From Deltaproteobacteria bacterium (lineage in GTDB: Bacteria; Myxococcota; Polyangia; Haliangiales; Haliangiaceae): 30,332 bases of DNA. Position numbers and translations under genes: made by a program. The notes beneath the pieces are model-generated. The model made no database searches. It was not told the DNA's origin and saw only the letters and a program-made list of their open reading frames with translations. Positions 7,235 through 14,225 of the stretch are shown here, piece by piece. Where the stretch lies: assembly GCA_018262455.1 (NCBI GenBank), contig JAGSPR010000017.1, positions 1-30,332 on the forward strand, given 5' to 3'. Numbering within the stretch: position 1 is the first letter of the stretch; each line of letters opens with the position of its first letter.

Positions 7235-7969
7235 TCACCGGCCCTGGGTCATCTTCAGCATCACGAGCGGCGTCTTGAAGATGATGCCGAGCTCGGTACG
7301 GAGGAACGTGTCGAACCGCTCGAGCGACGCCGTGTAGGCGAGGTCGTAGAGCAGCTTGATCCGCATGTCGTCGGCGAGCGAGCCCTTGGTCTCCTCGAGC
7401 TGCCACGGGTTCTGCAGCGTCGCCGCGAGCTTGCCGATCTCGCTGCCCTCGGGGATCGAGCCGGTGTAGCCGAGCGAGATCTGCGCCAGCCCGGTGATGC
7501 CCGGCTTGACGTCGCGCATCCGCTCCTCGAACAGCGGGATCGCGTAGGCGAGGTTCTCGAGCAGCTCCGGACGCTCCGGGCGCGGGCCGACGAGGCTCAT
7601 CGCGCCGCGCAGCACGTCATAGAACTGGGGGAGCTCGTCGAGCCGCGACTTGCGGAGGAACTTGCCGATCCGGGTGATCCGCGGGTCATCGGCGCCGGCG
7701 ATGACGACGCCGGTCTTGGCCTCGGCATTGACCGCCATCGTCCGGAACTTGTGCATCCAGAACTCGTCGAACCGCAGCCGGCGGACGCCGTTCTCGATCG
7801 ACGTGCTCCGCAAGCTCCCGGCGCGCCGCTGGCGGTAGAACACCGGGCCCGGCGAATCGAGATAGATCGCGGCGGCGATGACCGGCATCAAAGGTGCGGT
7901 CAAGAGCAGGCCGAATGCCGCACCGGCGACATCGATCGCCCGCTTCGCGAGGCGAACGCTACGCAACAC
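7235..7969 (-). CDS. Initiating sugar-1-phosphate (phosphoglycosyl) transferase
   Basis: 244 aa, bacterial sugar transferase family (PF02397). It moves a sugar-1-phosphate from a nucleotide sugar to the polyprenyl phosphate carrier, the first step of surface polysaccharide synthesis. A single hydrophobic re-entrant segment (about 12-36, ending IYLDSPGPVFYRQRR) precedes the catalytic core: KFRTM (74-78), the Asp-Glu pair in SRLDELPQFYDVLRGAM (108-124) and SLVGPRPERPE (125-135). It lacks the extra N-terminal membrane domain of WbaP/WcaJ, so it resembles the minimal monotopic PglC form. GTG at 7969 follows TACCCT with a 6-nt gap. The family does not tell which sugar is transferred. Confidence 0.9.
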   Translation of the reverse strand: MLRSVRLAKRAIDVAGAAFGLLLTAPLMPVIAAAIYLDSPGPVFYRQRRAGSLRSTSIENGVRRLRFDEFWMHKFRTMAVNAEAKTGVVIAGADDPRITRIGKFLRKSRLDELPQFYDVLRGAMSLVGPRPERPELLENLAYAIPLFEERMRDVKPGITGLAQISLGYTGSIPEGSEIGKLAATLQNPWQLEETKGSLADDMRIKLLYDLAYTASLERFDTFLRTELGIIFKTPLVMLKMTQGR

Positions 7970-8103
7970 GTGTCCAGGGTATCACGAGGAGCCTGGCGCC
8001 CACGCATCATGCGGTGGTCTTACTCGGGCCAAACGCAGATCTTTGCGCCTGGGACCCGCACGCACACTTCCGCTGCGCTCCACATCTGGCTATCCTGCCC
8101 ACG
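7970..8103. promoter_or_regulatory. Divergent promoter region, sugar transferase / partner-switch pair
   Basis: Minus strand: TACCCT (forward 7976-7981) ends 6 nt before GTG 7969. Plus strand: TATCCT (8091-8096) ends 7 nt before ATG 8104. Both fit leaderless transcription. Nothing else is recognised in these 134 bp. Confidence 0.45.
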
Positions 8104-8589
8104 ATGGTCGCCACGATCCGGCTCACCGTGCCTGGCACGCTGCGCTTCCGTGCGATCGCCGTGCGGGTGGTCGCCGAGGCCGCGCGGCTGGTCTCGGGCT
8201 CCGCGCAGCGGGATCCCGACGACCCATTCTCGAACGATGTCCGTCACCCGTTCGACACGGCGATCGTGTCGGCGTTCATGGAGATCTTCAACAACATCGC
8301 GATCCATGCCTACCAGCGGCGGGGGCACGGCACGATCGAGATCGCGATCACCCCGGGCGAGCGCGATCTCGTGATCGAGGTTCGCGATCAAGGCACGCCG
8401 TTCGAGATCGACGAGGTGGCGCCGCTGCCGTCCGAGCTCGACGAGGACAGCCTGCCGGAGGGCGGAATGGGGATTCACATTGCCAAGACCATGCTCGACG
8501 AGATGACGTACGAACCTGGCCCGCCGAACCGGTGGCGACTGTGCAAGCGCTTGGTGGCGAATCAGGCCGCCGGAGCCGGGAGGAGCTGA
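8104..8589 (+). CDS. RsbW/SpoIIAB-like anti-sigma serine kinase (HATPase)
   Basis: 161 aa with a GHKL ATP-binding fold. The N box is MEIFNNIAIHAY (residues about 59-70), the G1 box VRDQGTPFE (about 97-105) and the G2 box GGMGIHIAKTM (about 120-130). No sensor or dimerisation domain is present, as expected for the soluble RsbW/SpoIIAB class that phosphorylates an anti-anti-sigma factor and binds a sigma factor or other target. The N-terminal IRLTVPGTLRFRAIAVRVV is the usual first strand and helix of this class. The STAS partner starts 2 nt after its stop, so the two are co-expressed. No sigma factor gene is adjacent, so the regulated target is unknown. Confidence 0.85.
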   Translation: MVATIRLTVPGTLRFRAIAVRVVAEAARLVSGSAQRDPDDPFSNDVRHPFDTAIVSAFMEIFNNIAIHAYQRRGHGTIEIAITPGERDLVIEVRDQGTPFEIDEVAPLPSELDEDSLPEGGMGIHIAKTMLDEMTYEPGPPNRWRLCKRLVANQAAGAGRS

Positions 8590-8591
8590 CC

Positions 8592-8894
8592 GTGCCGACG
8601 TTTGACGTTCTGAAGACCAACTCCGAGACGAGGCTCACGATCCGTGGCTCGCTCGACATCAACACCGCACCGGCGCTCGCCGAGGAGATCGACAAGATCG
8701 TCGCGCACAAGCCGGGCAAGGTCGCCGTCGATCTGGCCTCGCTCGATCTGATCGACAGCTCGGGCGTGGCCGCGCTCGTCAAGCTCTACAAGGGGGTGCG
8801 TGGCGTCGGCGGTGCCGTCAGCTTCGTCGGGGCGAGAGATCAGCCGCTGGCGATCTTCAAGCTGCTCCGCATGGACAAGGTCTTCAACCTGTAA
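8592..8894 (+). CDS. STAS-domain anti-anti-sigma factor (SpoIIAA/RsbV-like)
   Basis: 100 aa, a single STAS domain. The motif LDLIDSSGVAALV (51-63) carries the Ser56-Ser57 pair; by comparison with SpoIIAA the second Ser is the expected phosphorylation site. GTG at 8592 has a strong GGGAGGAG ribosome site that overlaps the end of the kinase gene. In the usual scheme, unphosphorylated STAS protein binds the kinase and frees its target, and a PP2C phosphatase such as the one at 367-2088 reactivates it. Here it lies directly upstream of glycosyltransferase and Wzz-like genes, so control of polysaccharide synthesis is a reasonable inference. Confidence 0.9.
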   Translation: MPTFDVLKTNSETRLTIRGSLDINTAPALAEEIDKIVAHKPGKVAVDLASLDLIDSSGVAALVKLYKGVRGVGGAVSFVGARDQPLAIFKLLRMDKVFNL

Positions 8895-8898
8895 GCGC

Positions 8899-10089
8899 TT
8901 GGTCCGCGTCCTCGCCATCACGAAGATCTTCCCGAACGCCGCCGAGCCGCTCTCGGCACCGTTCAATCGCCAGCAATTCGCGGCGCTGGCGAAGCGCTGC
9001 GAGCTCGAGGTGATGGCCACCGTCCCGTGGTTCCCGGGAGCGGGGCTGCTGTCGCGGTGGTCGAGCGCCGGCAAGCTCGCCGCGGTGCCGCGCCGGGACC
9101 GGATCGAGGGCATCGAGGTCACGCACCCGCGGACGCTGTTCGTGCCGCGACTCGCCCATGGCACCTGGGGACCGCTGTACGCGGCCTCGATCGCGCCGGT
9201 GGTGGCGCGGCTGCGCGGCAAGTTCGACGTGGTGCTCGGCTCGTGGGCATATCCGGACGGCTTCGCGGCGGTGATCGCGGCGCGCATCCTCGGCTTGCCC
9301 TGCGTCGTCAAGCTGCACGGCTCGGACATCAACGTGATCGCGAAGCTGCCGGGCCCGCGGCGGCTGACCGCGTGGGCGCTGACGCGGGCCGAGCGGGTCG
9401 TCGCGGTGAGCCGGGCGCTGGGCGACGAGGTGATCGCGATGGGCGTGGCGGCGGACCGGGTCACGATCGTGATGAACGGCGTCGACGCCGAGCTGTTCCA
9501 GCCGCGCGATCGTGGGGCATGCCGCGCGGCGCTCGGGCTCCCCGCGGGGCCCCTCGCGCTGTACGTCGGTAACCTCAAGGAGGTCAAGGGCGTGCAAGAC
9601 CTCGTGCCCGCGTGGGCGGAGGTGCTGCGCGAGCTCCCGGGGGCCACGCTGGTGATCATCGGAAGCGGCCCTCTGCGCGGCGCGATCGAGGCGGCCGCGG
9701 CGCCGTTCGGCGATCGGATCAAGCTCGTCGACGCCCAGCCGCTGGCCGCGGTGCCGACCTGGATGGCGGCGTGCGACGTGCTCGTCCTGCCGAGCCACGC
9801 CGAGGGCACGCCGAACGTCGTGCTCGAGGCCCTGGCCTGCGGCCGGCGGGTCGTCGCCTCCGCGGTCGGTGGCATCCCCGACCTGCTGGTCCGGCCGGAG
9901 CTCGGCACGCTCACCCCGCCCGGTGACCCGCACGGGCTCGCTGTGGCACTCGCGCACGCGCTTCGCACGGACTACGATCCCGATCAGGTGGCGCAGCTCG
10001 GCTCACGAGGGGGATGGGATGCGAGTGCCGCGGCCTTGCACGCAGTGCTCGCTGGCGCGGCGAGTGCTAGGCAGGAGGCTTCGCGATGA
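8899..10089 (+). CDS. GT4-type glycosyltransferase
   Basis: 396 aa, GT-B fold. The N-terminal lobe starts VRVLAITKIFPNAAEP, which fixes the start at TTG 8899, 4 nt after the STAS stop. KLHGSDIN, and later VSRALGDEVIAMG and MNGVDAELF, mark the inter-domain region. The C-terminal lobe shows LYVGNLKEVKGV and the GT4 nucleotide-sugar site with its paired glutamates (HAEGTPNVVLEALACG, followed by AVGGIPDLL). Such enzymes transfer a sugar to a lipid-linked oligosaccharide at the cytoplasmic membrane. Donor and linkage cannot be read from the sequence. The next gene overlaps by ATGA, so translation is coupled. Confidence 0.9.
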   Translation: MVRVLAITKIFPNAAEPLSAPFNRQQFAALAKRCELEVMATVPWFPGAGLLSRWSSAGKLAAVPRRDRIEGIEVTHPRTLFVPRLAHGTWGPLYAASIAPVVARLRGKFDVVLGSWAYPDGFAAVIAARILGLPCVVKLHGSDINVIAKLPGPRRLTAWALTRAERVVAVSRALGDEVIAMGVAADRVTIVMNGVDAELFQPRDRGACRAALGLPAGPLALYVGNLKEVKGVQDLVPAWAEVLRELPGATLVIIGSGPLRGAIEAAAAPFGDRIKLVDAQPLAAVPTWMAACDVLVLPSHAEGTPNVVLEALACGRRVVASAVGGIPDLLVRPELGTLTPPGDPHGLAVALAHALRTDYDPDQVAQLGSRGGWDASAAALHAVLAGAASARQEASR

Positions 10090-11204
10090 AGCGCACGCGC
10101 CCTCCGCTAGGCGATGGCTGGTTCGAGTCGGAGCAATCGATCCGCGTGGGCATGATCGCCGAGCTCCAGCGCATGAAGCGCCGGCTGAAGATCCGCCCGA
10201 TCCCGGTCCTCTTGATGGCGGTGCTGCTGACCGTGGGGGTGGGCTACAAGATCATCACCAAGCCGCACCAGTATCACGCCAACATCGTGCTCGCGATCAG
10301 CGAGGGCTCGATCAGGAGAGACTCGACCGCGCACTCGATCCCGTTCGAGCAGCTCCGCGAGTACGTGGTGTCCGTGCTGCTGCCCGACGCGGAGATCGCC
10401 AAGCTCATCGACAGGCGAGCCCCGCATCGCCTGGAGAAGCTCGGGCCGCAGCTCGCGATCGAAGAGTTCCGCGGCAACGTCGAGATCGAGATCTGGAAGA
10501 ACTCGTTCATCTACTACGCCGCCGAGGACTCGGACGCGAACAAGTCGGCGCGCATCGGGATCGACGTGACCGATCTCGATCCCGACAACGCCTACGAGAT
10601 CGCCCACGAGCTCGCTTCGATCATCATCAAGTCTCACGAAGAGCAGCGCCGCAAGGTCTCCACGGAGCTCGCCCAGGAGGTCGCGATGATGCGCGAGACG
10701 ATGGCCGACACGCTCGAGACCCTGTCCGGCGCGCTCGCGACCAAGCGCGCGGCGCTCGACGAGGCCAGGCGGCTCGGCCGCAATCAGCTCGCGGCGACGC
10801 TGCTGGTCGAGGTCACCGCGCTCGATCGCGAGCAGAAGGACGCCGCCGCCCAGGCCAAGCTCATCGCCGAGAGCCCGGATGCCGACGCCGATCGCGTCAC
10901 CGCTGCCGGCCTCGACGTGACGATCGAGGTCGTCGACCAGCGGCGTCCCGATCGCCCCGAGAAGTCAGGGTTCCTGCTCGCCATGCTGTTCATCGTCATC
11001 GGCACCGGGGCGACCGTGGGCTCGACGATGCTGATCGGCGCGTTCGATTCTCGGGTCCACGACACCGACGACGTGGCCCGCTTGGGCCTACCAATCCTGG
11101 GCCATGTGCCCGGATTCCCAGGTGACCACGTCGGCTCCCTGAAGGCACGTGGCGCTGCTCGCGCTCGTGTACCATCGTTTCTCCGATGGCGCTCTCTTCG
11201 ATAA
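10086..11204 (+). CDS. Wzz-like polysaccharide co-polymerase, first of two
   Basis: 372 aa. A membrane helix at about 41-57 (VLLMAVLLTVGVGY) and another near 296-320 (FLLAMLFIVIGTGATVG) enclose an extracytoplasmic region of about 240 residues with a helical, charged section (LAQEVAMMRETMADTLETL), as in Wzz/Wzc chain-length regulators. The post-helix part (DSRVHDTDDVARLGLPILGHVPGF) resembles the link to the kinase domain in Wzc, but the protein then ends in about 25 basic residues and has no ATPase domain. It overlaps the preceding GT gene by 4 nt and the next gene by 19 nt. Confidence 0.78.
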   Translation: MKRTRPPLGDGWFESEQSIRVGMIAELQRMKRRLKIRPIPVLLMAVLLTVGVGYKIITKPHQYHANIVLAISEGSIRRDSTAHSIPFEQLREYVVSVLLPDAEIAKLIDRRAPHRLEKLGPQLAIEEFRGNVEIEIWKNSFIYYAAEDSDANKSARIGIDVTDLDPDNAYEIAHELASIIIKSHEEQRRKVSTELAQEVAMMRETMADTLETLSGALATKRAALDEARRLGRNQLAATLLVEVTALDREQKDAAAQAKLIAESPDADADRVTAAGLDVTIEVVDQRRPDRPEKSGFLLAMLFIVIGTGATVGSTMLIGAFDSRVHDTDDVARLGLPILGHVPGFPGDHVGSLKARGAARARVPSFLRWRSLR

Positions 11205-12694
11205 CCCCACGCGATCGCCTGCAGCGTCTGGCCGACCTCGGCCGCAGGACGTTGCGGTACTGGTGGCTGATCGCGGTCTTCGCGGTGGTCGGCGGCGGGC
11301 TGTCGTTCGCCTTCGTGATGTTCAAGGCCCGCAGCTATCAGTCGTGGTCGACCCTGTTCTACCAGGAGCGCATCCAGTCGAACCTGCTGTCGGCGAACCG
11401 AGACGAGACGGTGATGCGCAACATCGGCGACAAGTATCGCGAGCTGCTGATCGCCCGGCCACAGCTCGAGCAGATCGTCGGCGATCCAGCGCTCAACCCG
11501 TTCCCCAAGGAGCGCGACCTCGACATCGCGATCGACAAGCTCCGCCCCCTGATCAAGCTCGAGCCGCGCGGCGGCAACGCGTTCCGGATCGTCTACACCG
11601 ACGCCGATCCGAACCGCGCGAAGGCGGTCACCGAGAAGCTGACGAAGATGCTGCAGGACAAGGACGAGGCGCTGCGCAACGAGACCGCGCGCGCCACCGT
11701 CGAGTTCGTGCTGGCGCAGAAGGAAGAGTCGGCCAAGGAGCTGCGCAAGCGCGAGCTCTTGCTTGCCGAGTTCCTCGCGAAGCACCCCGAGTTCGTGCAG
11801 GACACCAACGCGCCGAGCGAGGGCGCCTCGATGCGCGCGATCCGCAACGCCTCCAAGGCCGGAGCGACCACCGGGAACAACCGGCTCTACGCGCTCGAGC
11901 GCCAGAAGCAGCGCATCCAGGCCCGGCTCGATGCTCCGCCGGATGCGCCAGCGATCCGGATCGCCGCCCCGCCGACCCCCGAGCGGATCGCGGCCGAGGC
12001 CGAGGTCGGCGAGGCCCAGCGCGAGGTCGCCGCGGCCAAGCGCGAGCTCGAGGACGCGCTCTCGAAGTTCACCGACAAGCATCCGACGGCGATCGCGGCG
12101 CAGACGCACGTCGCCGCCGCGCAGCAGCGACTGCGCCATGCCCAGGCCGCGGTGCCGCCTGACACCGAGACCACGGTCGCGCCCGCCACGCCGCAGGATC
12201 GCGCCAAGCTGCAGAAGGAGCTCGCGCAGCTCGAGAATCAGATCAACGAGCTCCAGCACGGCAAGGGCGCGGCACCCTCCACCGACACGAGCACCGACTG
12301 GGTCGTCCAGCTCGAGACCCAGTACACGAATCTGCGGCGCGACGTCAACGAGCAGCGCGAGCAGGTCAACTCGTTGGCGAGCAGCGTGTTCCGCGCCCAG
12401 ATGGACGCGAACCAGAAGCTGGCCGAGGCAGGCGGCCGGCTCTCGGTCGTCGATCCGGCCTTCAAGCCGGTGCGGCCGAGCGGTCCCGGCAAGACGATCT
12501 TCATGATCGCCGGCATGGTGCTGTTCCTGTCGCTGGGGCTCTCGCTCGCGGTGGGCCTCGCGGTGATCGACGACCGGCTGTATCGCCGGGTCGATCTCGA
12601 TCAGCTGGGGATCGCGGTGCTGGCGGTGATTCCTCCCGCGTCGCCAGTCGCGAGGCGCAAGCGGAGGAAGCCTGCGCAGGAGGACGTCGGATGA
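11186..12694 (+). CDS. Wzz/GumC-like polysaccharide co-polymerase with long coiled coil
   Basis: 502 aa. Helix 1 lies at about 28-46 ([18 protein letters not shown]) and helix 2 near 435-457 ([20 protein letters not shown]). Between them is a large extracytoplasmic domain with the Wzz-type strand-helix start ([12 protein letters not shown]) and long heptad-rich stretches around residues 180-210, 270-320 and 335-400. [16 protein letters not shown] just before helix 2 is the conserved Pro-rich entry of this family. The post-helix segment [16 protein letters not shown] resembles the Wzc linker to the tyrosine kinase domain. The kinase-like domain is a separate protein encoded next, overlapping by ATGA. 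Confidence 0.85.
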   Translation: MALSSITPRDRLQRLADLGRRTLRYWWLIAVFAVVGGGLSFAFVMFKARSYQSWSTLFYQERIQSNLLSANRDETVMRNIGDKYRELLIARPQLEQIVGDPALNPFPKERDLDIAIDKLRPLIKLEPRGGNAFRIVYTDADPNRAKAVTEKLTKMLQDKDEALRNETARATVEFVLAQKEESAKELRKRELLLAEFLAKHPEFVQDTNAPSEGASMRAIRNASKAGATTGNNRLYALERQKQRIQARLDAPPDAPAIRIAAPPTPERIAAEAEVGEAQREVAAAKRELEDALSKFTDKHPTAIAAQTHVAAAQQRLRHAQAAVPPDTETTVAPATPQDRAKLQKELAQLENQINELQHGKGAAPSTDTSTDWVVQLETQYTNLRRDVNEQREQVNSLASSVFRAQMDANQKLAEAGGRLSVVDPAFKPVRPSGPGKTIFMIAGMVLFLSLGLSLAVGLAVIDDRLYRRVDLDQLGIAVLAVIPPASPVARRKRRKPAQEDVG

Positions 12695-13611
12695 CCAAGC
12701 GAAGATTTGGCGAGCTGCCGCCCACCGCCGGCGGAGAGCGCCGGGCCGCGCCGCTGCCCCTCCTGACGCAGCCGATGGCCGCCGTCGAGCATCCGGATCT
12801 GATGGTCGATGGCATCGATCCCGGAGCGACCCGCATCGAGAACCCGCTGAGCTCGCTCAAGCCCGAGACGGCCAGCGTCCTGTTCGGCAAGCCGGCGACG
12901 GCGATGATGGCGCCCCAGCCCAAGCAGCTGACGCCGAGCGGGACGCCGACCCAGATCGACCTCACCCAGCACCACCTGCCCGACGAGCGACCTGACCGCC
13001 GGCTCACGCTCTTGATCTCGCCCGACTCCGAGCGCGCTGCCGCGTTTCGCGTGCTGCGCCACCACCTGCTCGAGGTCGGCCGCCCGCAGTGCGTGGTGGT
13101 CTCGAGCCCGCAGGCCGGGGACGGCAAGACCACCACCGCGATCAACCTGGCGCTGTCGTTGGCGGAGTGTGGCCGCGCCAAGGTGCTGCTGGTGGAGACC
13201 CACGTCCGTCGCCCGCAGCTCGCATCGGTCTTCCAGCTCGTGCCGCCGTGGTGCTTCGCCGAGCAGCTCGCGGCGCACCGCCACCAGCCGATGCTGCCGT
13301 GGAGCCTGGTCGACATCCCGCAGCTCTGGCTGCACGTCGGCGCGATCAACCCGCGGATCGAGAAGACCCAGCTGCTCGACGGCCCGGCGTTCGCGATCGC
13401 GATGGAGCGCCTGCGACTGGCGGGCTACGATCACATCGTCGTCGACGCCCCGCCGGTGCTCGGCTCCGCCGACGTCAACCTGATGGCCGACGCGGCCGAT
13501 GCGGTCCTGCTGACCCTGCGGGCGCGGCGCTCCACGACGCGCGATCTCCGGCGCGCGATCGATCAGATCGGCGCCAGCAAGATCGCCGGCACCGTGCTGG
13601 TTCAGGACTAG
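12691..13611 (+). CDS. BY-kinase/CpsD-like P-loop ATPase with degenerate Walker A'
   Basis: 306 aa. Residues 1-100 are low-complexity, Pro- and Thr-rich. The ATPase core follows: [14 protein letters not shown] (113-126), Walker [12 protein letters not shown] (138-148, Lys146) and Walker [15 protein letters not shown] (249-262). In bacterial tyrosine kinases the Walker A' reads hydrophobics-DxDxRRP; here it is [11 protein letters not shown] (166-176), with Glu and His in place of the two aspartates. The protein ends at VLVQD without the usual C-terminal tyrosine cluster. It sits right after two Wzz-like membrane proteins, the usual activator position, so it probably belongs to chain-length control. 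Autophosphorylating kinase activity is doubtful. Confidence 0.82.
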   Translation: MTKRRFGELPPTAGGERRAAPLPLLTQPMAAVEHPDLMVDGIDPGATRIENPLSSLKPETASVLFGKPATAMMAPQPKQLTPSGTPTQIDLTQHHLPDERPDRRLTLLISPDSERAAAFRVLRHHLLEVGRPQCVVVSSPQAGDGKTTTAINLALSLAECGRAKVLLVETHVRRPQLASVFQLVPPWCFAEQLAAHRHQPMLPWSLVDIPQLWLHVGAINPRIEKTQLLDGPAFAIAMERLRLAGYDHIVVDAPPVLGSADVNLMADAADAVLLTLRARRSTTRDLRRAIDQIGASKIAGTVLVQD

Positions 13612-13619
13612 CCTTCGGG

Positions 13620-14132
13620 GTGACGTTGCTCGGCTACTTCCGGCGCAAGGCGGTGGCCTGGGAGCTCGTCACAGGTCAGCTCGAGGAGCTCGTCATCCAC
13701 GAGCCTGGACGCGACGTGCACGGCACGCTGCACGGGATCCGGCTGCACCTGCGGTTCGATGAAGCGACCGGCTTCACCACCATCGCCACCGCCCTGCCCG
13801 ACGATCGGTTCTCGCTCCGGATCACGCCGCGCCCGGAGGCGACGCCCAGGGCGACGACCAAGGCGATCACCGAGCCGACGGCCCACACGTTCGACACCCG
13901 CTTCACCGTCCACGCGACGCCGCTCGACTTGCCCCGGTTCGTGCTCGACGCCGACGTGTGCGCGAAGCTGGTCGCGATCGAGCCACCCCCGACCATCCTG
14001 CTCGAGCCGCCGCTGCTCACGTTCGAGGTCGAGGGGTTTCTCGATGCACCTTCGCTGCTCGCGGCGCTCGAGTTGATCGCGAAGCTGGCGCGCTCCCTCG
14101 CCGACCGCGCGGCGATGTGCGCCCGGCCCTGA
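13620..14132 (+). CDS. Hypothetical soluble protein, unknown family
   Basis: 170 aa from GTG 13620, which follows TAGCCT by 5 nt and lies 8 nt after the kinase-like stop; TTG 13626 is an alternative. No signal peptide or membrane helix is seen. The sequence alternates strands and charged turns (GRDVHGTLHGIRLHLRF, FTTIATALPDDRFSLRI) and ends in a helix rich in Ala and Leu (LLAALELIAKLARSL). I recognise no motif and give no function. Its position suggests a role in, or a passenger of, the polysaccharide operon. Confidence 0.55.
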   Translation: MTLLGYFRRKAVAWELVTGQLEELVIHEPGRDVHGTLHGIRLHLRFDEATGFTTIATALPDDRFSLRITPRPEATPRATTKAITEPTAHTFDTRFTVHATPLDLPRFVLDADVCAKLVAIEPPPTILLEPPLLTFEVEGFLDAPSLLAALELIAKLARSLADRAAMCARP

Positions 14133-14214
14133 GCCCCGCACGGGGGGGTCCGTGATGCACGTCTGATGCTGCGGGTGGCCTCGCGTGCTCCCGTCCCCTC
14201 GTACGGGATCGAGC

Positions 14215-14225
14215 TATCATGGTGC
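14215..14225 (+). promoter_or_regulatory. TATCAT -10-like element before the lyase gene
   Basis: TATCAT (14215-14220) is followed by 5 nt and GTG 14226. No clear -35 hexamer. It supports the GTG over the upstream ATG at 14166. Confidence 0.35.

Noticed and set aside
14134..14145. CCCC-GCAC-GGGG hairpin after the 14132 stop as a terminator
   Set aside because: The stem is only 4 bp and there is no T-tract; expected by chance in this GC-rich DNA.
14166..14225. ATG 14166 as the lyase start
   Set aside because: It places 20 polar residues before the signal peptide, while GTG 14226 gives a normal signal peptide and fits the TATCAT hexamer.
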